A stretch of 64,000 nt of DNA from Pedobacter metabolipauper (GCF_004362715.1 NZ_SNYC01000004.1:434001-498000), one strand, 5' to 3'; shown: positions 8,115 through 16,658, numbered from the stretch's first letter. The notes: a model not told the origin generated them from the sequence alone. Numbers and translations: made by a program.

Positions 8115-9158
8115 TTAGTCTTTTATAGAAACAGAAACTTTAACACTCATTCCGGGGCGTAATTTTGCCAGGATATCTATAGGTGCTTTAGTAATTTTTA
8201 TTTTAACGGGAACCCGCTGAATAACCTTAACAAAGTTACCGGTTGCGTTATCAGGTGGCAGCAATGATCCTTTTGCGCCGGTTATAGGTGCAAAATTGTA
8301 AACGGCTCCCTCAATGTCCGCATCAGGATACGCATCTACTTCAATCTTCACCTTTAAACCGGGATTGATCTCTTCCAGCTGGGTTTCTTTAAAGTTCGCA
8401 GTTACATAAATGCTGTTTTCATTTACAACAGAGAAAAGAGACTGACCAGCCTGTACCAGCTGACCCTTTTGGACATTCTTTTTGGAAACGATGCCTGCTG
8501 CAGGGGCTTTGATATTTGTATAAGAAAGCTGAAGTTTAGCGAAATCTACGTCAGACTGGCGCTGTGATACGCCATTGTTGCTTACAGCCAGCTGAGACTG
8601 TGAGGTGCCTACCTGTTTAACTGCAGCTACATATTGATCGTTGGCAGCAGTAAAAGCGGCCTGGGCAGATTCTTTTTGTGCTTTAGCCTGATCAAATTGC
8701 TGCTGGGTAATGGAGCCGTCCTTTACCAGGTTTGCATAGCGTTCGTAATCTTTCTGGGCAAGGTTTAATTGCACCCTTGCCGCTTCAATATTTGCTTTGG
8801 CTGTACTGGTATTGGCTGATGTAGCTGCAATCTGCGATTCAGAAACACCAACGCCGGCACTGGCACCTTTTTGTCCGGCCATTGCTTGTTCCAGTTTCAC
8901 CTTGTAATCGCTGTCATCCAGTTTCACCAGGATATCCCCTTCGTTAACTTTTGTGTTCTCCTCAAATCCAATCTCTTGAACATAACCGCCAACACGGGCA
9001 ACAACCGGGCTAATGTCGCCATCAATCTGTGCATCATCTGTATCAACATGTTTAGTATAATAGATGTATTCTTTAGTACCAAATATGGCTCCTAGTACGA
9101 TCAATACCCCTAGTATGATCGGTATAACTTTATTTTTGTTTTTCTTTTCGGTTGTCAT
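8115..9158 (-). CDS. emrA: HlyD/EmrA-type periplasmic adaptor of the efflux pump
   Basis: A 347-residue membrane-fusion protein. One N-terminal membrane helix (residues about 12-30) is followed by a lipoyl/barrel-sandwich half (DGDISPVVARVGGYV), a long Ala/Gln-rich alpha-helical hairpin (about 95-210), the second lipoyl half (IKAPAAGIVSKKNVQKGQ) and a beta-barrel ending RPGMSVKVSV. It links the inner-membrane EmrB pump to the outer-membrane TolC-like channel. It sits between these two genes with gaps of 4 and 21 bp. Confidence 0.93.
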   Translation of the reverse strand: MTTEKKNKNKVIPIILGVLIVLGAIFGTKEYIYYTKHVDTDDAQIDGDISPVVARVGGYVQEIGFEENTKVNEGDILVKLDDSDYKVKLEQAMAGQKGASAGVGVSESQIAATSANTSTAKANIEAARVQLNLAQKDYERYANLVKDGSITQQQFDQAKAQKESAQAAFTAANDQYVAAVKQVGTSQSQLAVSNNGVSQRQSDVDFAKLQLSYTNIKAPAAGIVSKKNVQKGQLVQAGQSLFSVVNENSIYVTANFKETQLEEINPGLKVKIEVDAYPDADIEGAVYNFAPITGAKGSLLPPDNATGNFVKVIQRVPVKIKITKAPIDILAKLRPGMSVKVSVSIKD

Positions 9159-9179
9159 TACTGTAGTTGTTATGGTGTT

Positions 9180-10496
9180 TTATTGGGATATTTTTCCAGT
9201 TGATTTTAATAAGGTATAATAAGCCAGTCCGGCATCGGCTTTTGCAAGCTCTAAGTTAATTTTGGCCTGGTACAATAACGTTTCTGCATCAATCCTATCA
9301 ATTGCAGAAGCCACATTGTTTTTATATTTTGAAGCTAAAAGGTTGTCGTTTTCAGTGGCCTGGGCAATAGATGTTTCCAGTATCCTGATCTTGCTGGTTG
9401 CCAGCTGGTAATCCTGGTAGTTTTTGTTGATCTCTGTTTTAACCTGATCAGAGAAGATATCTTTCTGGATCACCACATTTTTTTGCTGAATGCGGGCATC
9501 GGTTACCTTATTTTTATTGGTCCATAAAGTACCAATGTTCCAGGATATGTTGGCGCCCAGGGTCATCGGAACAATGTATTGTTCGGCCGGGGGTATAAAT
9601 TTACCGCTGGGATTAATATAATACAGGTTGGCACCTACACCAACGGTTGGCCGGGTGTTAGCCTGTATAGATTTAATATTTACATCGGCCACCTTATTTT
9701 GAAGATCAAGCTGTCTCAGTTCCTGGCGGTTGCCAAAGGCCATTTCAATATAGCTGTTTAGCGGGGCAGCTGGTTTTAAATCATTCGAAGGGTCCGTAAT
9801 TTCAATCTCGGTATTTTCATCAAGCCCCAGTAAAATGTCCAGGTTATAATTGATGATCTTCCGGTTGCTTTCAATTTCCATTTCTGTTAAGGATATATTG
9901 GCCTGCTGTAACTGAAATCTCAATACATCATTTTTGGTAACCACTCCCTGGTCAAAGAAACGTTGAGATTGTTTTAATTGTCCGGCAATTGATTCCAGAT
10001 TTTGCGCAACAACCTTCTTGCTTTGCAGAACTTTAAAAAGATTATAGTAAGTGCTGATTACAGCGTAACTTATTTCCTCTTTGCTTTTGTCTGCGTCAAG
10101 GCGGGCAACCTCCGTTAATAAACGGGTTGATTCTTCTGCATACTTGAGTTTGCCGCCACCATATACCAGCTCTTCAACAGCAGCAGTACCTACAAAGGCA
10201 TTTGCACGCTTAGGCAGGTTAATTGGATCAGCGCCGCCAATGGTTAATTTATTGGTTGGGATCTGGGCATGGTTATATAAAAAAGAGGCGCTGGCAGTTG
10301 GCAGCGCATTGTCTTTAACAATGGCCAGCTGCTGAACAGCTTCGTCGATCTTATTTTGTGAAAGTTTGAGGTTCTTGCTATTTGCGATGCCCAAATCTAA
10401 AGCCTCCTGTAAACTTATTTTTCTAACATTTTGGGCATACAGCATTCCCGGAAGCAGTAAGGCCAAAAAACTTAATTTAATTGGTTTTTGTATCAT
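9180..10496 (-). CDS. TolC-family outer-membrane efflux protein
   Basis: A 438-residue protein with an N-terminal signal peptide (cleavage after about residue 21, LLPGMLYAQ) and two outer-membrane-efflux-protein repeats rich in long amphipathic helices. It forms the trimeric exit duct for the EmrAB-type pump encoded downstream. Its start overlaps the end of the TetR gene by 20 bp, showing translational coupling within one operon. Confidence 0.92.
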   Translation of the reverse strand: MIQKPIKLSFLALLLPGMLYAQNVRKISLQEALDLGIANSKNLKLSQNKIDEAVQQLAIVKDNALPTASASFLYNHAQIPTNKLTIGGADPINLPKRANAFVGTAAVEELVYGGGKLKYAEESTRLLTEVARLDADKSKEEISYAVISTYYNLFKVLQSKKVVAQNLESIAGQLKQSQRFFDQGVVTKNDVLRFQLQQANISLTEMEIESNRKIINYNLDILLGLDENTEIEITDPSNDLKPAAPLNSYIEMAFGNRQELRQLDLQNKVADVNIKSIQANTRPTVGVGANLYYINPSGKFIPPAEQYIVPMTLGANISWNIGTLWTNKNKVTDARIQQKNVVIQKDIFSDQVKTEINKNYQDYQLATSKIRILETSIAQATENDNLLASKYKNNVASAIDRIDAETLLYQAKINLELAKADAGLAYYTLLKSTGKISQ

Positions 10497-11112
10497 TTTT
10501 GGGTGTTAAATAAATTGTAATCAGATCTTTTAAGTGTTTGATCAGTCGATCTGTAATGATTTTCCTGTCCTCCGTATTGTTAATGTCCAGATTAGTGCCT
10601 GATGTAATTTTTGAAGGCGATATAGCCACATAGCTAATGGTTCCCATTAAGGTTGCAATAAGCATTCTTACATCAACTTGTCTAAAGCTGCCATCTTTAA
10701 TACCATCATTAATGATTTGTTCAATAACCAATCTGTTTTCGGCCATAGAATTCTTTATCCTGACAAACATTTCTGGCCGTTGTGTCAACGACAGCTCTCT
10801 GTGCATCATTTTATGAAACGCATGATTTTCAAGAATCCTCCCGGTGTAGTCTTCAACAACCTTAAGCAGCTTTTCCATTCCCGATAAATTATCGTTGCTA
10901 ATGCTGGTTAATTGTTCTTTAAAGCCCTCAATCCTTCCGTCCATAACTTCCATGAATACACCTTCCTTAGAGCCAAAGTAGTAATTGATCATTGCCATAT
11001 TTGCACCCGCTTCTTTTGCAATTTGACGGGTAGAGGTACCCTCATAGCCCAATTCACAGAAAAGTTTTTCTGCGGCTTCCAGGATACTCGATCTTTTATC
11101 TGTCTTTTCCAT
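10477..11112 (-). CDS. TetR/AcrR-family repressor of the efflux operon
   Basis: From the preferred start at 11112 the protein has 211 residues, beginning MEKTDKRSSILEAAEKLF. The N-terminal HTH (about residues 8-55, TSTRQIAKEAGANMAMINYYFGSKEGVF) is canonical; the C-terminal part is the ligand-binding helical domain. A longer in-frame ATG exists at 11160, but the 16 extra codons would be encoded by a perfect 22-bp palindrome that is better explained as the operator. The gene is first in the operon with tolC, emrA and emrB, so it probably represses its own operon until a drug-like ligand binds. Confidence 0.9.
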   Translation of the reverse strand: MEKTDKRSSILEAAEKLFCELGYEGTSTRQIAKEAGANMAMINYYFGSKEGVFMEVMDGRIEGFKEQLTSISNDNLSGMEKLLKVVEDYTGRILENHAFHKMMHRELSLTQRPEMFVRIKNSMAENRLVIEQIINDGIKDGSFRQVDVRMLIATLMGTISYVAISPSKITSGTNLDINNTEDRKIITDRLIKHLKDLITIYLTPKNDTKTN

Positions 11113-11130
11113 TTCTTTAGAGTGCCCAAA

Positions 11131-11152
11131 ATTAATCAATCGATTGATTAAT
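11131..11152. promoter_or_regulatory. Perfect 22-bp palindromic operator upstream of tetR
   Basis: The half site ATTAATCAATC is followed immediately by its exact complement GATTGATTAAT. It lies 18 bp upstream of the preferred tetR start at 11112 and just downstream of a weak minus-strand -7-like element (GAACTTTA, 11166-11173). Size and symmetry fit a TetR-dimer site. It may also affect the divergent alcohol dehydrogenase gene about 110 bp away. Confidence 0.7.
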
Positions 11153-11260
11153 TCAGACATTTTAATAAAGTTCTCTAATAATTGACTAAATTCTGACTTT
11201 TGGATAAACCTTTTTTATTCATTCCTGTTCAGTTTTTATCTACTTATAAAAACAACAATT

Positions 11261-12417
11261 ATGAAAGCAGCAGTATTTCACAAACCAGGGGATATTAGTT
11301 ATGATACCGTAGCTGACCCCCGTATTGAACAACCTGGAGATGTTATCTTACGGGTTACCTCAACCGCAATCTGCGGATCAGACCTTCACATTCTCAGCGG
11401 AGCTGTTCCGCAAACCACTGACATGATCATGGGACATGAATTTATGGGGATTGTTGAGGAGGTTGGCGCTGAGGTAAAGAATCTTAAAAGAGGAGACCGT
11501 GTTATTGTTCCGTTTCCAATAGCATGCGGGCAGTGTTTTTTCTGTAATCACGGTGCATCTCCAAGCTGTGAAAACTCTAATTACAAGCACTACGGTCCCA
11601 ATGGGGATATGATGGATCAAAAAGGGGCCGCATTATTTGGATATACAGATTTATATGGAGGTTATTCCGGTGGACAAGCTGAGTACGTTAGAGTACCCTA
11701 TGCTGACATTAGCCCGAGGATTATTCCGGATAACCTAACCGATGAACAGGCCCTTTTTTTAACCGATATATTTCCAACAGGATGGTCGGGCATAGATTGG
11801 GCACAGCTTAAAGGAGGTGAAGTGGTTGCCATTTTTGGATCAGGTCCAGTTGGCCTGATGGCTCAAAAGGCGGCATGGATCAATGGAGCAAGCCGGGTGA
11901 TCGCGATTGATCCGCTCGATTACCGCTTAGAAAAAGCACGTGCCGTAAATAATGTGGATACGTTGAATCCTCATAAGGTAGATGTCGTGGAGGCAATCCG
12001 GGAAATGACTGGAGGAAGAGGTGCAGATGTATGCGTGGATGCTGTCGGATTTGAGCCCGAGCGTAATTTTATGGATAAGGTTAAGCAACCATAAATTTTG
12101 AAAAGGGAAGTATAAAGGTTCTTGAAATGTGCTTTGAAGCAGTTAGAAGAAGCGGAACGGTATCTATATTGGGTGTATATGGCAGCCCATACGATAATTT
12201 CCCGCTGTTCCGGATCTTTGATAAGGGAATAACGATAAAACAGGGACAAGCCCCTGTATTGAATTATATCGATCACCTGATTGAACTGGTTAAAACGGAA
12301 AAGGTTGTTCTTGATGATATCATTACGCACAGCTTGCCGCTTAGCGAAGTAAGTCACGCCTACAAGATCTTTGACGAAAAAGAAGATGATTGTGTTAAAG
12401 TTGTTTTAAAACCATAA
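11261..12417 (+). pseudogene. Zinc-dependent alcohol dehydrogenase interrupted by a -1 frameshift
   Basis: Codons 11261-12094 encode the N-terminal 277 residues: catalytic-zinc GHEFMG, a structural-zinc Cys cluster (CGQCFFCNHG...SC) and the Rossmann segment VAIFGSGPVG. The frame then stops (TAA 12092-12094), while the missing C-terminus (GSIKVLEMCFEAVRRSG... to VVLKP) continues one frame away to 12417. The switch point is near 12082-12091: restoring one G in AAG-CAACC would give VKATINFEKGSIKV. Joined, the protein would be about 385 residues, the normal family length, so the loss is one base. It resembles the glutathione-independent formaldehyde-dehydrogenase/threonine-dehydrogenase-like branch. 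Either a recent pseudogene or a sequencing error; the rest is well conserved. Confidence 0.85.
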
Positions 12418-12428
12418 TAATTATTGAT

Positions 12429-13223
12429 ATGGAAAATTCTAAGAAATATGCGCTCATAACCGGCGCAACCAGCGGAATTGGTTATGAACTGGCAAAACTC
12501 TTTGCACGGGATGGATATAACCTGGTTATTGTTGCACGCAACCAGCGGGAACTGGATAGCAAAGCGGAAGAGTTCAAAGAAAACGGAATAGAAGTAATAT
12601 CAATTGCAAAGGACCTGTTTGAAAGAGATGAAGCTTTTTCATTATACGACGAAGTTAAAGATTTGGGAATTACAATCGATGTACTTGTAAATGATGCAGG
12701 TCAGGGAGTATATGGTGAATTTAAGGATACAGATATTGATCGGGAACTGGCAATAATTGATCTCAACATTTCTTCATTGGTGATCTTAACCAAGAGCTTT
12801 TTAAATGATATGATAGCCAGAAACTCAGGTAAAATATTAAACCTGGCCTCTATAGCCAGCAAAGCTCCGGGTCCATGGCAATCTGTTTATCATGGCACTA
12901 AGGCATTCGTGCTTTCCTTTACAGAAGCGATCCGCGAGGAACTAAAAGATTATGACATCACCATCACAGCCCTTATGCCTGGAGTTACAGATACCGACTT
13001 TTTCAATAAAGCAGATATGCTGGATAGTAAGGCTGTACAGGATAAGGATGCGATGGCTGATCCGGCTCATGTAGCAAAGGATGGATATGATGCGCTAATG
13101 GCAGGAAAGGATAAAGTGATCTCCGGATTTAAAAACAAAGTTCAGGTAGGCATGAGTAATTTAATGCCAGACAGCACAGTGGCCCATACGATGTATGAGC
13201 AGCAAAAGCCGAAAGAAGAATAG
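12429..13223 (+). CDS. Short-chain dehydrogenase/reductase (SDR)
   Basis: A 264-residue classical SDR. The N-terminal NAD(P) motif is TGATSGIG (residues about 10-17), the NDAG motif follows, and the active site is Tyr154-x3-Lys158 (SVYHGTKAF) preceded by a catalytic Ser in LASIASKAPG. The Arg at the end of beta-2 (VARN) suggests NADP preference. It lies 11 bp after the broken alcohol dehydrogenase and is probably co-transcribed. Substrate not recognised. Confidence 0.9.
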   Translation: MENSKKYALITGATSGIGYELAKLFARDGYNLVIVARNQRELDSKAEEFKENGIEVISIAKDLFERDEAFSLYDEVKDLGITIDVLVNDAGQGVYGEFKDTDIDRELAIIDLNISSLVILTKSFLNDMIARNSGKILNLASIASKAPGPWQSVYHGTKAFVLSFTEAIREELKDYDITITALMPGVTDTDFFNKADMLDSKAVQDKDAMADPAHVAKDGYDALMAGKDKVISGFKNKVQVGMSNLMPDSTVAHTMYEQQKPKEE

Positions 13224-13260
13224 GTCTATGTACAGATTTTCTACCGGTAGAATAAGGTAA

Positions 13261-13413
13261 GCGTCCGGATAGCGTTAAGGTCATCTCCTCACACAATACA
13301 CGTCTCATTCACTCCTTCTTCACAAAAAGGTACCTTTTTGTGAACTAAATGTGAACAAGGTGTGAAGGAGACGTGAATGAGACCGCTTCTCAGCCTTAAC
13401 ACTATCACTACGC
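13261..13413. repeat. Nested inverted-repeat element with 11-bp periodic GTGAA iterons
   Basis: Three concentric inverted repeats share one centre: outer GCGTCCGGATAGCGTTAAGG (13261-13280) against 13394-13413 with 4 mismatches; middle GTCTCATTCAC (13302-13312) against 13373-13383, perfect; inner TTCACAAAAAGGT (13319-13331) against 13332-13344, perfect and loop-free. The pentamer GTGAA recurs at 13340, 13351, 13362 and 13373, exactly 11 bp apart, and its complement TTCAC at 13308 and 13319, also 11 bp apart. It does not code. It may be a MITE- or REP-like unit, or a two-sided terminator/structural element. Confidence 0.7.
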
Positions 13414-13468
13414 AACCCTTGCCGCGCCTTTTTCCTGAATTCGCTTTACAGGGTGTCTTATTACAGAA

Positions 13469-13852
13469 TTACTTCTGGTTTTCTAACCATTTTCGCTCAA
13501 TGACATAAGAGAGGATCAGACCGATTCCACCAAAGATCCCAATGAATCCAAAATAGATCGCAGTGCTTTCACCGTGTCTAAAGGAATGATGTCTGTTTGA
13601 CAGATCCAGGCTATTTTCTACGATCATATCTGTGAATAATGCAATGATCAAACCCAGGCCTATTCCAACCAGCAAAAGACCAAACTTTAAACTTAAAAAA
13701 GGTTTGGGTGCACTTGGCAATACTTTTCTGATCCCGGGGTCTATTCCGCGTTCAATCATTGCCATTTTTTCTTTGTTTGACATATACCTGATGCCAAAAA
13801 CCAATGCAGCTGTACAGATAAAGAATGAGATTAATATTAGTGGGGCTTCCAT
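13469..13852 (-). CDS. Small membrane protein, DUF6249-like
   Basis: The preferred start at 13852 gives 127 residues (MEAPLILISFFI...). It has three hydrophobic segments (about 2-20, 52-72, 98-118) and a conserved-looking cytosolic patch MAMIERGIDPG after the first. Such MIERG proteins are common in Bacteroidota, often next to sigma/anti-sigma genes; an ECF sigma gene lies about 550 bp away on the other strand. Function unknown. An earlier in-frame ATG at 13882 would add ten polar residues before the first membrane segment and is less likely. Confidence 0.7.
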   Translation of the reverse strand: MEAPLILISFFICTAALVFGIRYMSNKEKMAMIERGIDPGIRKVLPSAPKPFLSLKFGLLLVGIGLGLIIALFTDMIVENSLDLSNRHHSFRHGESTAIYFGFIGIFGGIGLILSYVIERKWLENQK

Positions 13853-14029
13853 TTTATTTAATTTTAAATTTCTAATTAACAATTATAGAACTGGTGTTCT
13901 GTAGGCTATGACGACATCCCGTTTAATCAGGTTACAGGCAATCGTAAATAATCAACATTCTTTTCTATATCCAGTCTTGAGTAACGGACAAACTTGTAAA
14001 GTAAAATCTGAATAAGACACGATAAGGAT

Positions 14030-14037
14030 TACTTTTG
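14030..14037 (+). promoter_or_regulatory. -7 promoter element of the SMR gene
   Basis: TACTTTTG matches TAnnTTTG and lies 16 bp before the ATG at 14054. The leader is too short for a guanidine riboswitch. Confidence 0.55.
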
Positions 14038-14053
14038 CATAAAACCAAAGATT

Positions 14054-14377
14054 ATGAGCTGGATCATTTTAATTATCGCCGGGATGTTTGAGGTAGGTTT
14101 TACAACCTGTTTAAAGCTTTCCAATAATTTCTCTAACCTAAAGTGGACTTTAGGTTTTGCGGTTTGTATTGGATTAAGCTTTTACTTTTTAAATAAGGCT
14201 ACGCAAACCTTACCAATGGGCACAGCCTATGCAGTCTGGACAGGAATTGGAGCCGTAGGTACCGTAATTGTTGGAATCCTGTATTTTGATGAACCGGCAA
14301 ACTTCTGGAGGATCTTTTTTATTGTAACCCTGATCGGATCCATCCTCGGACTAAAATTCTTTGCAGGTGAGCATTAA
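14054..14377 (+). CDS. Small multidrug resistance (SMR) transporter, SugE/Gdx-like
   Basis: A 107-residue, four-helix inner-membrane protein. The essential Glu of helix 1 is present (IIAGMFEVGFT, Glu13), and the helix 2-3 signature LPMGTAYAVWTGIGAVGTVIVG is typical. SMR proteins work as dual-topology dimers that exchange protons for guanidinium or quaternary ammonium compounds. AG-x-x-E-V favours the SugE/Gdx guanidinium-exporter branch over EmrE, but this needs a tree. It has its own promoter at 14030-14037. Confidence 0.88.
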   Translation: MSWIILIIAGMFEVGFTTCLKLSNNFSNLKWTLGFAVCIGLSFYFLNKATQTLPMGTAYAVWTGIGAVGTVIVGILYFDEPANFWRIFFIVTLIGSILGLKFFAGEH

Positions 14378-14426
14378 TTTGTAGCATGCTGTAACCTGCA
14401 GGATAGAACGTACGTCATAACATCAT

Positions 14427-15008
14427 ATGCAGCAAAGGCAAACGGATCAAGACCTGATCATACAAATTCTGGAGGGTAATACCACGGCTTATGCCGAGCT
14501 GGTAAAACGCCACCAGCGCTTTGTATTTACTTTGGCCCTTCGTTTTGCAAAAAATAGGGAAGATGCAGAAGAAATTGCACAGGATTGTTTTGTGAAAGCA
14601 TACCGCGCATTGGGTACATTTAAGCAAACCTCAAAATTCTCTACCTGGTTGTATACCATTGTTTATACTACATCAATGTCCTTCTTGCGTAAAAACCGAT
14701 TGGATACCTTATCTTTAAATGATGAAGAGAATGGTATTCATCTGGAAAGTCAAATCTCTCCTTTAAATGCAGATCTGGCTGAAAAGAGATCCACAAATGC
14801 TTACCTTAATCAGGCAATCGCGATGCTTTTACCGGATGATGCAACAATTATAGCATTGTTCTATATGGGAGAGCAAAGCCTGGAAGAAATTGCGCAGGTA
14901 TTAAATATGGAGGCCAATACGGTTAAAGTTAAGCTGCACCGGTCCAGGTTACGCCTCAAAGAGAAATTGGTATTTTTGTTAAAAGATGAAGTAAAGGAGC
15001 TATTATGA
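14427..15008 (+). CDS. ECF-type RNA polymerase sigma factor
   Basis: 193 residues with sigma-2 (about 22-90, YAELVKRHQRFVFTLALRF...DCFVKAYRAL) and sigma-4 (about 125-180, LEEIAQVLNMEANTVKVKLHRSRLRLKEKL) and no sigma-3, the ECF layout. Its stop overlaps the start of the next gene by 4 bp (ATGA), and that gene encodes a small membrane protein likely to be its anti-sigma factor. The inducing signal is unknown. Confidence 0.9.
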   Translation: MQQRQTDQDLIIQILEGNTTAYAELVKRHQRFVFTLALRFAKNREDAEEIAQDCFVKAYRALGTFKQTSKFSTWLYTIVYTTSMSFLRKNRLDTLSLNDEENGIHLESQISPLNADLAEKRSTNAYLNQAIAMLLPDDATIIALFYMGEQSLEEIAQVLNMEANTVKVKLHRSRLRLKEKLVFLLKDEVKELL

Positions 15009-15382
15009 AAATTACAGACGATGAATTAACGCAGCTGTTAAAGGGAATGGAACTTGAAGAGCCTTCTATGTCCTTCACCCGCAATATCATGGAGCAGGTA
15101 AAATTAGAAATACCTCCGGTTTCATTAAAGACAAAGGTTGATTACAAAGTTATCTACGGTATTGCTGCAGTATTTCTGACTGCAATTATTGGCATTTTTA
15201 TTTATGCCCTGGCAAATGCCGACTTCAACTATGCCTTACCAAAAATGGATCTGCAGGTAAATATCCAAACCGAAAAGATACTAACATCAACAGCTTTGAA
15301 GGCGTTCTTGTTTGTCGACCTTGTAATTGCATTAATCTATCTGGATAGTTTTTTAAGAAGAAAAAAAACTGAAAAAGCTTAA
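15005..15382 (+). CDS. Probable membrane-bound anti-sigma factor
   Basis: 125 residues. The first 45 (DDELTQLLKGMELEEPSMSFTRNIMEQV) are acidic and helical, suited to sigma binding; two membrane segments follow (about 48-70 and 95-115). No zinc HXXXCXXC motif is visible, so this is not a ZAS-type anti-sigma. The role is inferred mainly from the ATGA overlap with the ECF sigma gene and the topology. Confidence 0.65.
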   Translation: MKITDDELTQLLKGMELEEPSMSFTRNIMEQVKLEIPPVSLKTKVDYKVIYGIAAVFLTAIIGIFIYALANADFNYALPKMDLQVNIQTEKILTSTALKAFLFVDLVIALIYLDSFLRRKKTEKA

Positions 15383-15384
15383 TA

Positions 15385-15942
15385 TTACTTAATCGTAACC
15401 GGAAGTTCAACCGCCGTAAGATCCCAGGCAATGACCAGGTTAGCTGTTTTTTCCTGAGGGGCAGTAAATGTGATGGATAAAAACTCAACAGGCTTAGCCA
15501 TCGTTTTTACCGGAACATCAACCCGCACAACATCTTTAGCTTCATTATAGGTATAAGCACCCCATCTGTCGGTCTGTTTGTTGATGATCAGGCTCCAGGT
15601 GTCTTTATTTGGGATCGCAAACAGGCTGTAAGTGCCTGCTTTAATACTTTTCCCACCAATAACTACCGGCTTAAAGAACTTTATTTCAGTAGATTCGTTT
15701 GCACCAACACGCCAGACTTTTCCAAATTGCTCCAGTACACCAAATACCTCACGGCCCTTTTTAGCCGGACGGGAGTATACCACTTTAATTAATGGAGAAG
15801 AATCGTCCTTCGCTTTTGCTGCATTTAAAGGGTAATAAACAATGTCTGCGGGACTGGAGTCCGGGGCAGCAAATTTTGCATCCTGGGCATTTGCAACAAT
15901 AGAAAATGTTGCAAACAAAGCACATACTACCAATCTTTTCAT
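15385..15942 (-). CDS. DUF2911 secreted protein
   Basis: 185 residues with a clear signal peptide (MKRLVVCALFATFSIVANAQ) and the conserved DUF2911 body: VVYSRPAKKGREVFG, FGKVWRVGANESTEI, and the LIINKQTDRWGAYTYNEAKDVVRV region. These are abundant exported beta-rich proteins of unknown function in Bacteroidota. The gene is convergent with the anti-sigma gene, with 2 bp between the stops. Confidence 0.9.
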   Translation of the reverse strand: MKRLVVCALFATFSIVANAQDAKFAAPDSSPADIVYYPLNAAKAKDDSSPLIKVVYSRPAKKGREVFGVLEQFGKVWRVGANESTEIKFFKPVVIGGKSIKAGTYSLFAIPNKDTWSLIINKQTDRWGAYTYNEAKDVVRVDVPVKTMAKPVEFLSITFTAPQEKTANLVIAWDLTAVELPVTIK

Positions 15943-15978
15943 AGCGTATTGTAAGAGGTGAAAAAAGAAAGCCCCAGT

Positions 15979-16161
15979 TTAGTACTGACGGCCTTTTACG
16001 ATTGAATTTAAGAAGATCGCTCCAAAAATAAATCCAAGGATTCCGCCTAAAATCGACCAGCCAAAACTTCCGGAGATAACTGCTGCCGTTAAAGCGCCAA
16101 AGAACAGGCCTAAAACATAATATACCCAGTCAAAGCTGTTTTTGTTTTCTTGTGTAGTCAT
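15979..16161 (-). CDS. Small two-helix membrane protein of unknown function
   Basis: 60 residues from ATG 16161 (MTTQENKNSFDWVYYVLGLF...) with two Gly/Ala-rich hydrophobic segments (about 12-31 and 33-53). An upstream in-frame ATG at 16182 is rejected because the minus-strand promoter TATCTTTG (16180-16187) overlaps it. The following DUF2911 gene begins 36 bp downstream and may be co-transcribed. No family recognised. Confidence 0.65.
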   Translation of the reverse strand: MTTQENKNSFDWVYYVLGLFFGALTAAVISGSFGWSILGGILGFIFGAIFLNSIVKGRQY

Positions 16162-16179
16162 TGTAATTATACTTTGCGC

Positions 16180-16187
16180 CAAAGATA
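16180..16187 (-). promoter_or_regulatory. -7 promoter element
   Basis: TATCTTTG on the minus strand, 18 bp upstream of the ATG at 16161; it fixes the start of the small membrane protein gene. Confidence 0.6.
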
Positions 16188-16235
16188 TTGATTTATTTTA
16201 TTTATCCCCAATTGTTGATCGTACAAATTATAGCC

Positions 16236-16658
16236 CTAAGGCTTATTTATAACCGCTACAGTTAACCTGCTGATGCAATTTAGCTTACCAGCATCGGTAT
16301 AGATCTTAATTTCCCAAACATGGGTTTTTGCACCAATATGCAGCGGCTTGCAAATACCTGTAACCCGGCCGCCTTTTACTGGTCGTAAATGATTTGCATT
16401 TACTTCAAGCCCAACAGCAACATACTTTTCAGGGTCAATACACATATAAGACGCAACGCTTCCAAGGGTTTCCGCTAAAACGACAGAAGCTCCGCCATGC
16501 AAAATCCCGGCAGGCTGGTGTGTCCGTTCATCAACCGGCATGGTTGCCGTTAAAGAATCTGTTCCAACCTCAGTAAATTGGATGTCAAGCAATGCACCAA
16601 GATGGTTTTTGGGGCGGTCATTGAGCATCTCCGCTGTAAAAACAGAAAACCAGGTCAT
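16236..16658 (-). CDS. Hotdog-fold thioesterase (PaaI/EntH/MenI-like)
   Basis: 140 residues with the signature HQPAGILHGGASVVLAETLGS, where His-Gly-Gly and the Glu of LAET form the active site of this acyl-CoA thioesterase class, and the NANHLRPVKGG strand that follows. Members hydrolyse aromatic or dihydroxynaphthoyl-CoA esters; MenI (menaquinone synthesis) is a sensible guess for a Bacteroidota but is unproven. It overlaps the DinB gene by 4 bp, so the two are co-translated. Confidence 0.85.
   Translation of the reverse strand: MTWFSVFTAEMLNDRPKNHLGALLDIQFTEVGTDSLTATMPVDERTHQPAGILHGGASVVLAETLGSVASYMCIDPEKYVAVGLEVNANHLRPVKGGRVTGICKPLHIGAKTHVWEIKIYTDAGKLNCISRLTVAVINKP

Noticed and set aside
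12127-12417. Independent small gene starting at ATG 12127
   Set aside because: Its product is the C-terminal part of the same alcohol dehydrogenase and its frame extends upstream to the frameshift point, so it is a fragment and not a separate gene.
13302-13383. CRISPR array from the regularly spaced GTGAA copies
   Set aside because: The unit is 11 bp with a 5-bp conserved core, there are no spacers of 25-40 bp and no cas genes; the symmetry is inverted rather than direct.
13261-13413. Complete insertion sequence
   Set aside because: There is no transposase frame between the arms and the whole unit is about 150 bp; at most a non-autonomous element.
14037-14054. Guanidine riboswitch before the SugE-like gene
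   Set aside because: With the promoter at 14030-14037 the leader is only about 12 nt, too short for any ykkC-type structure.
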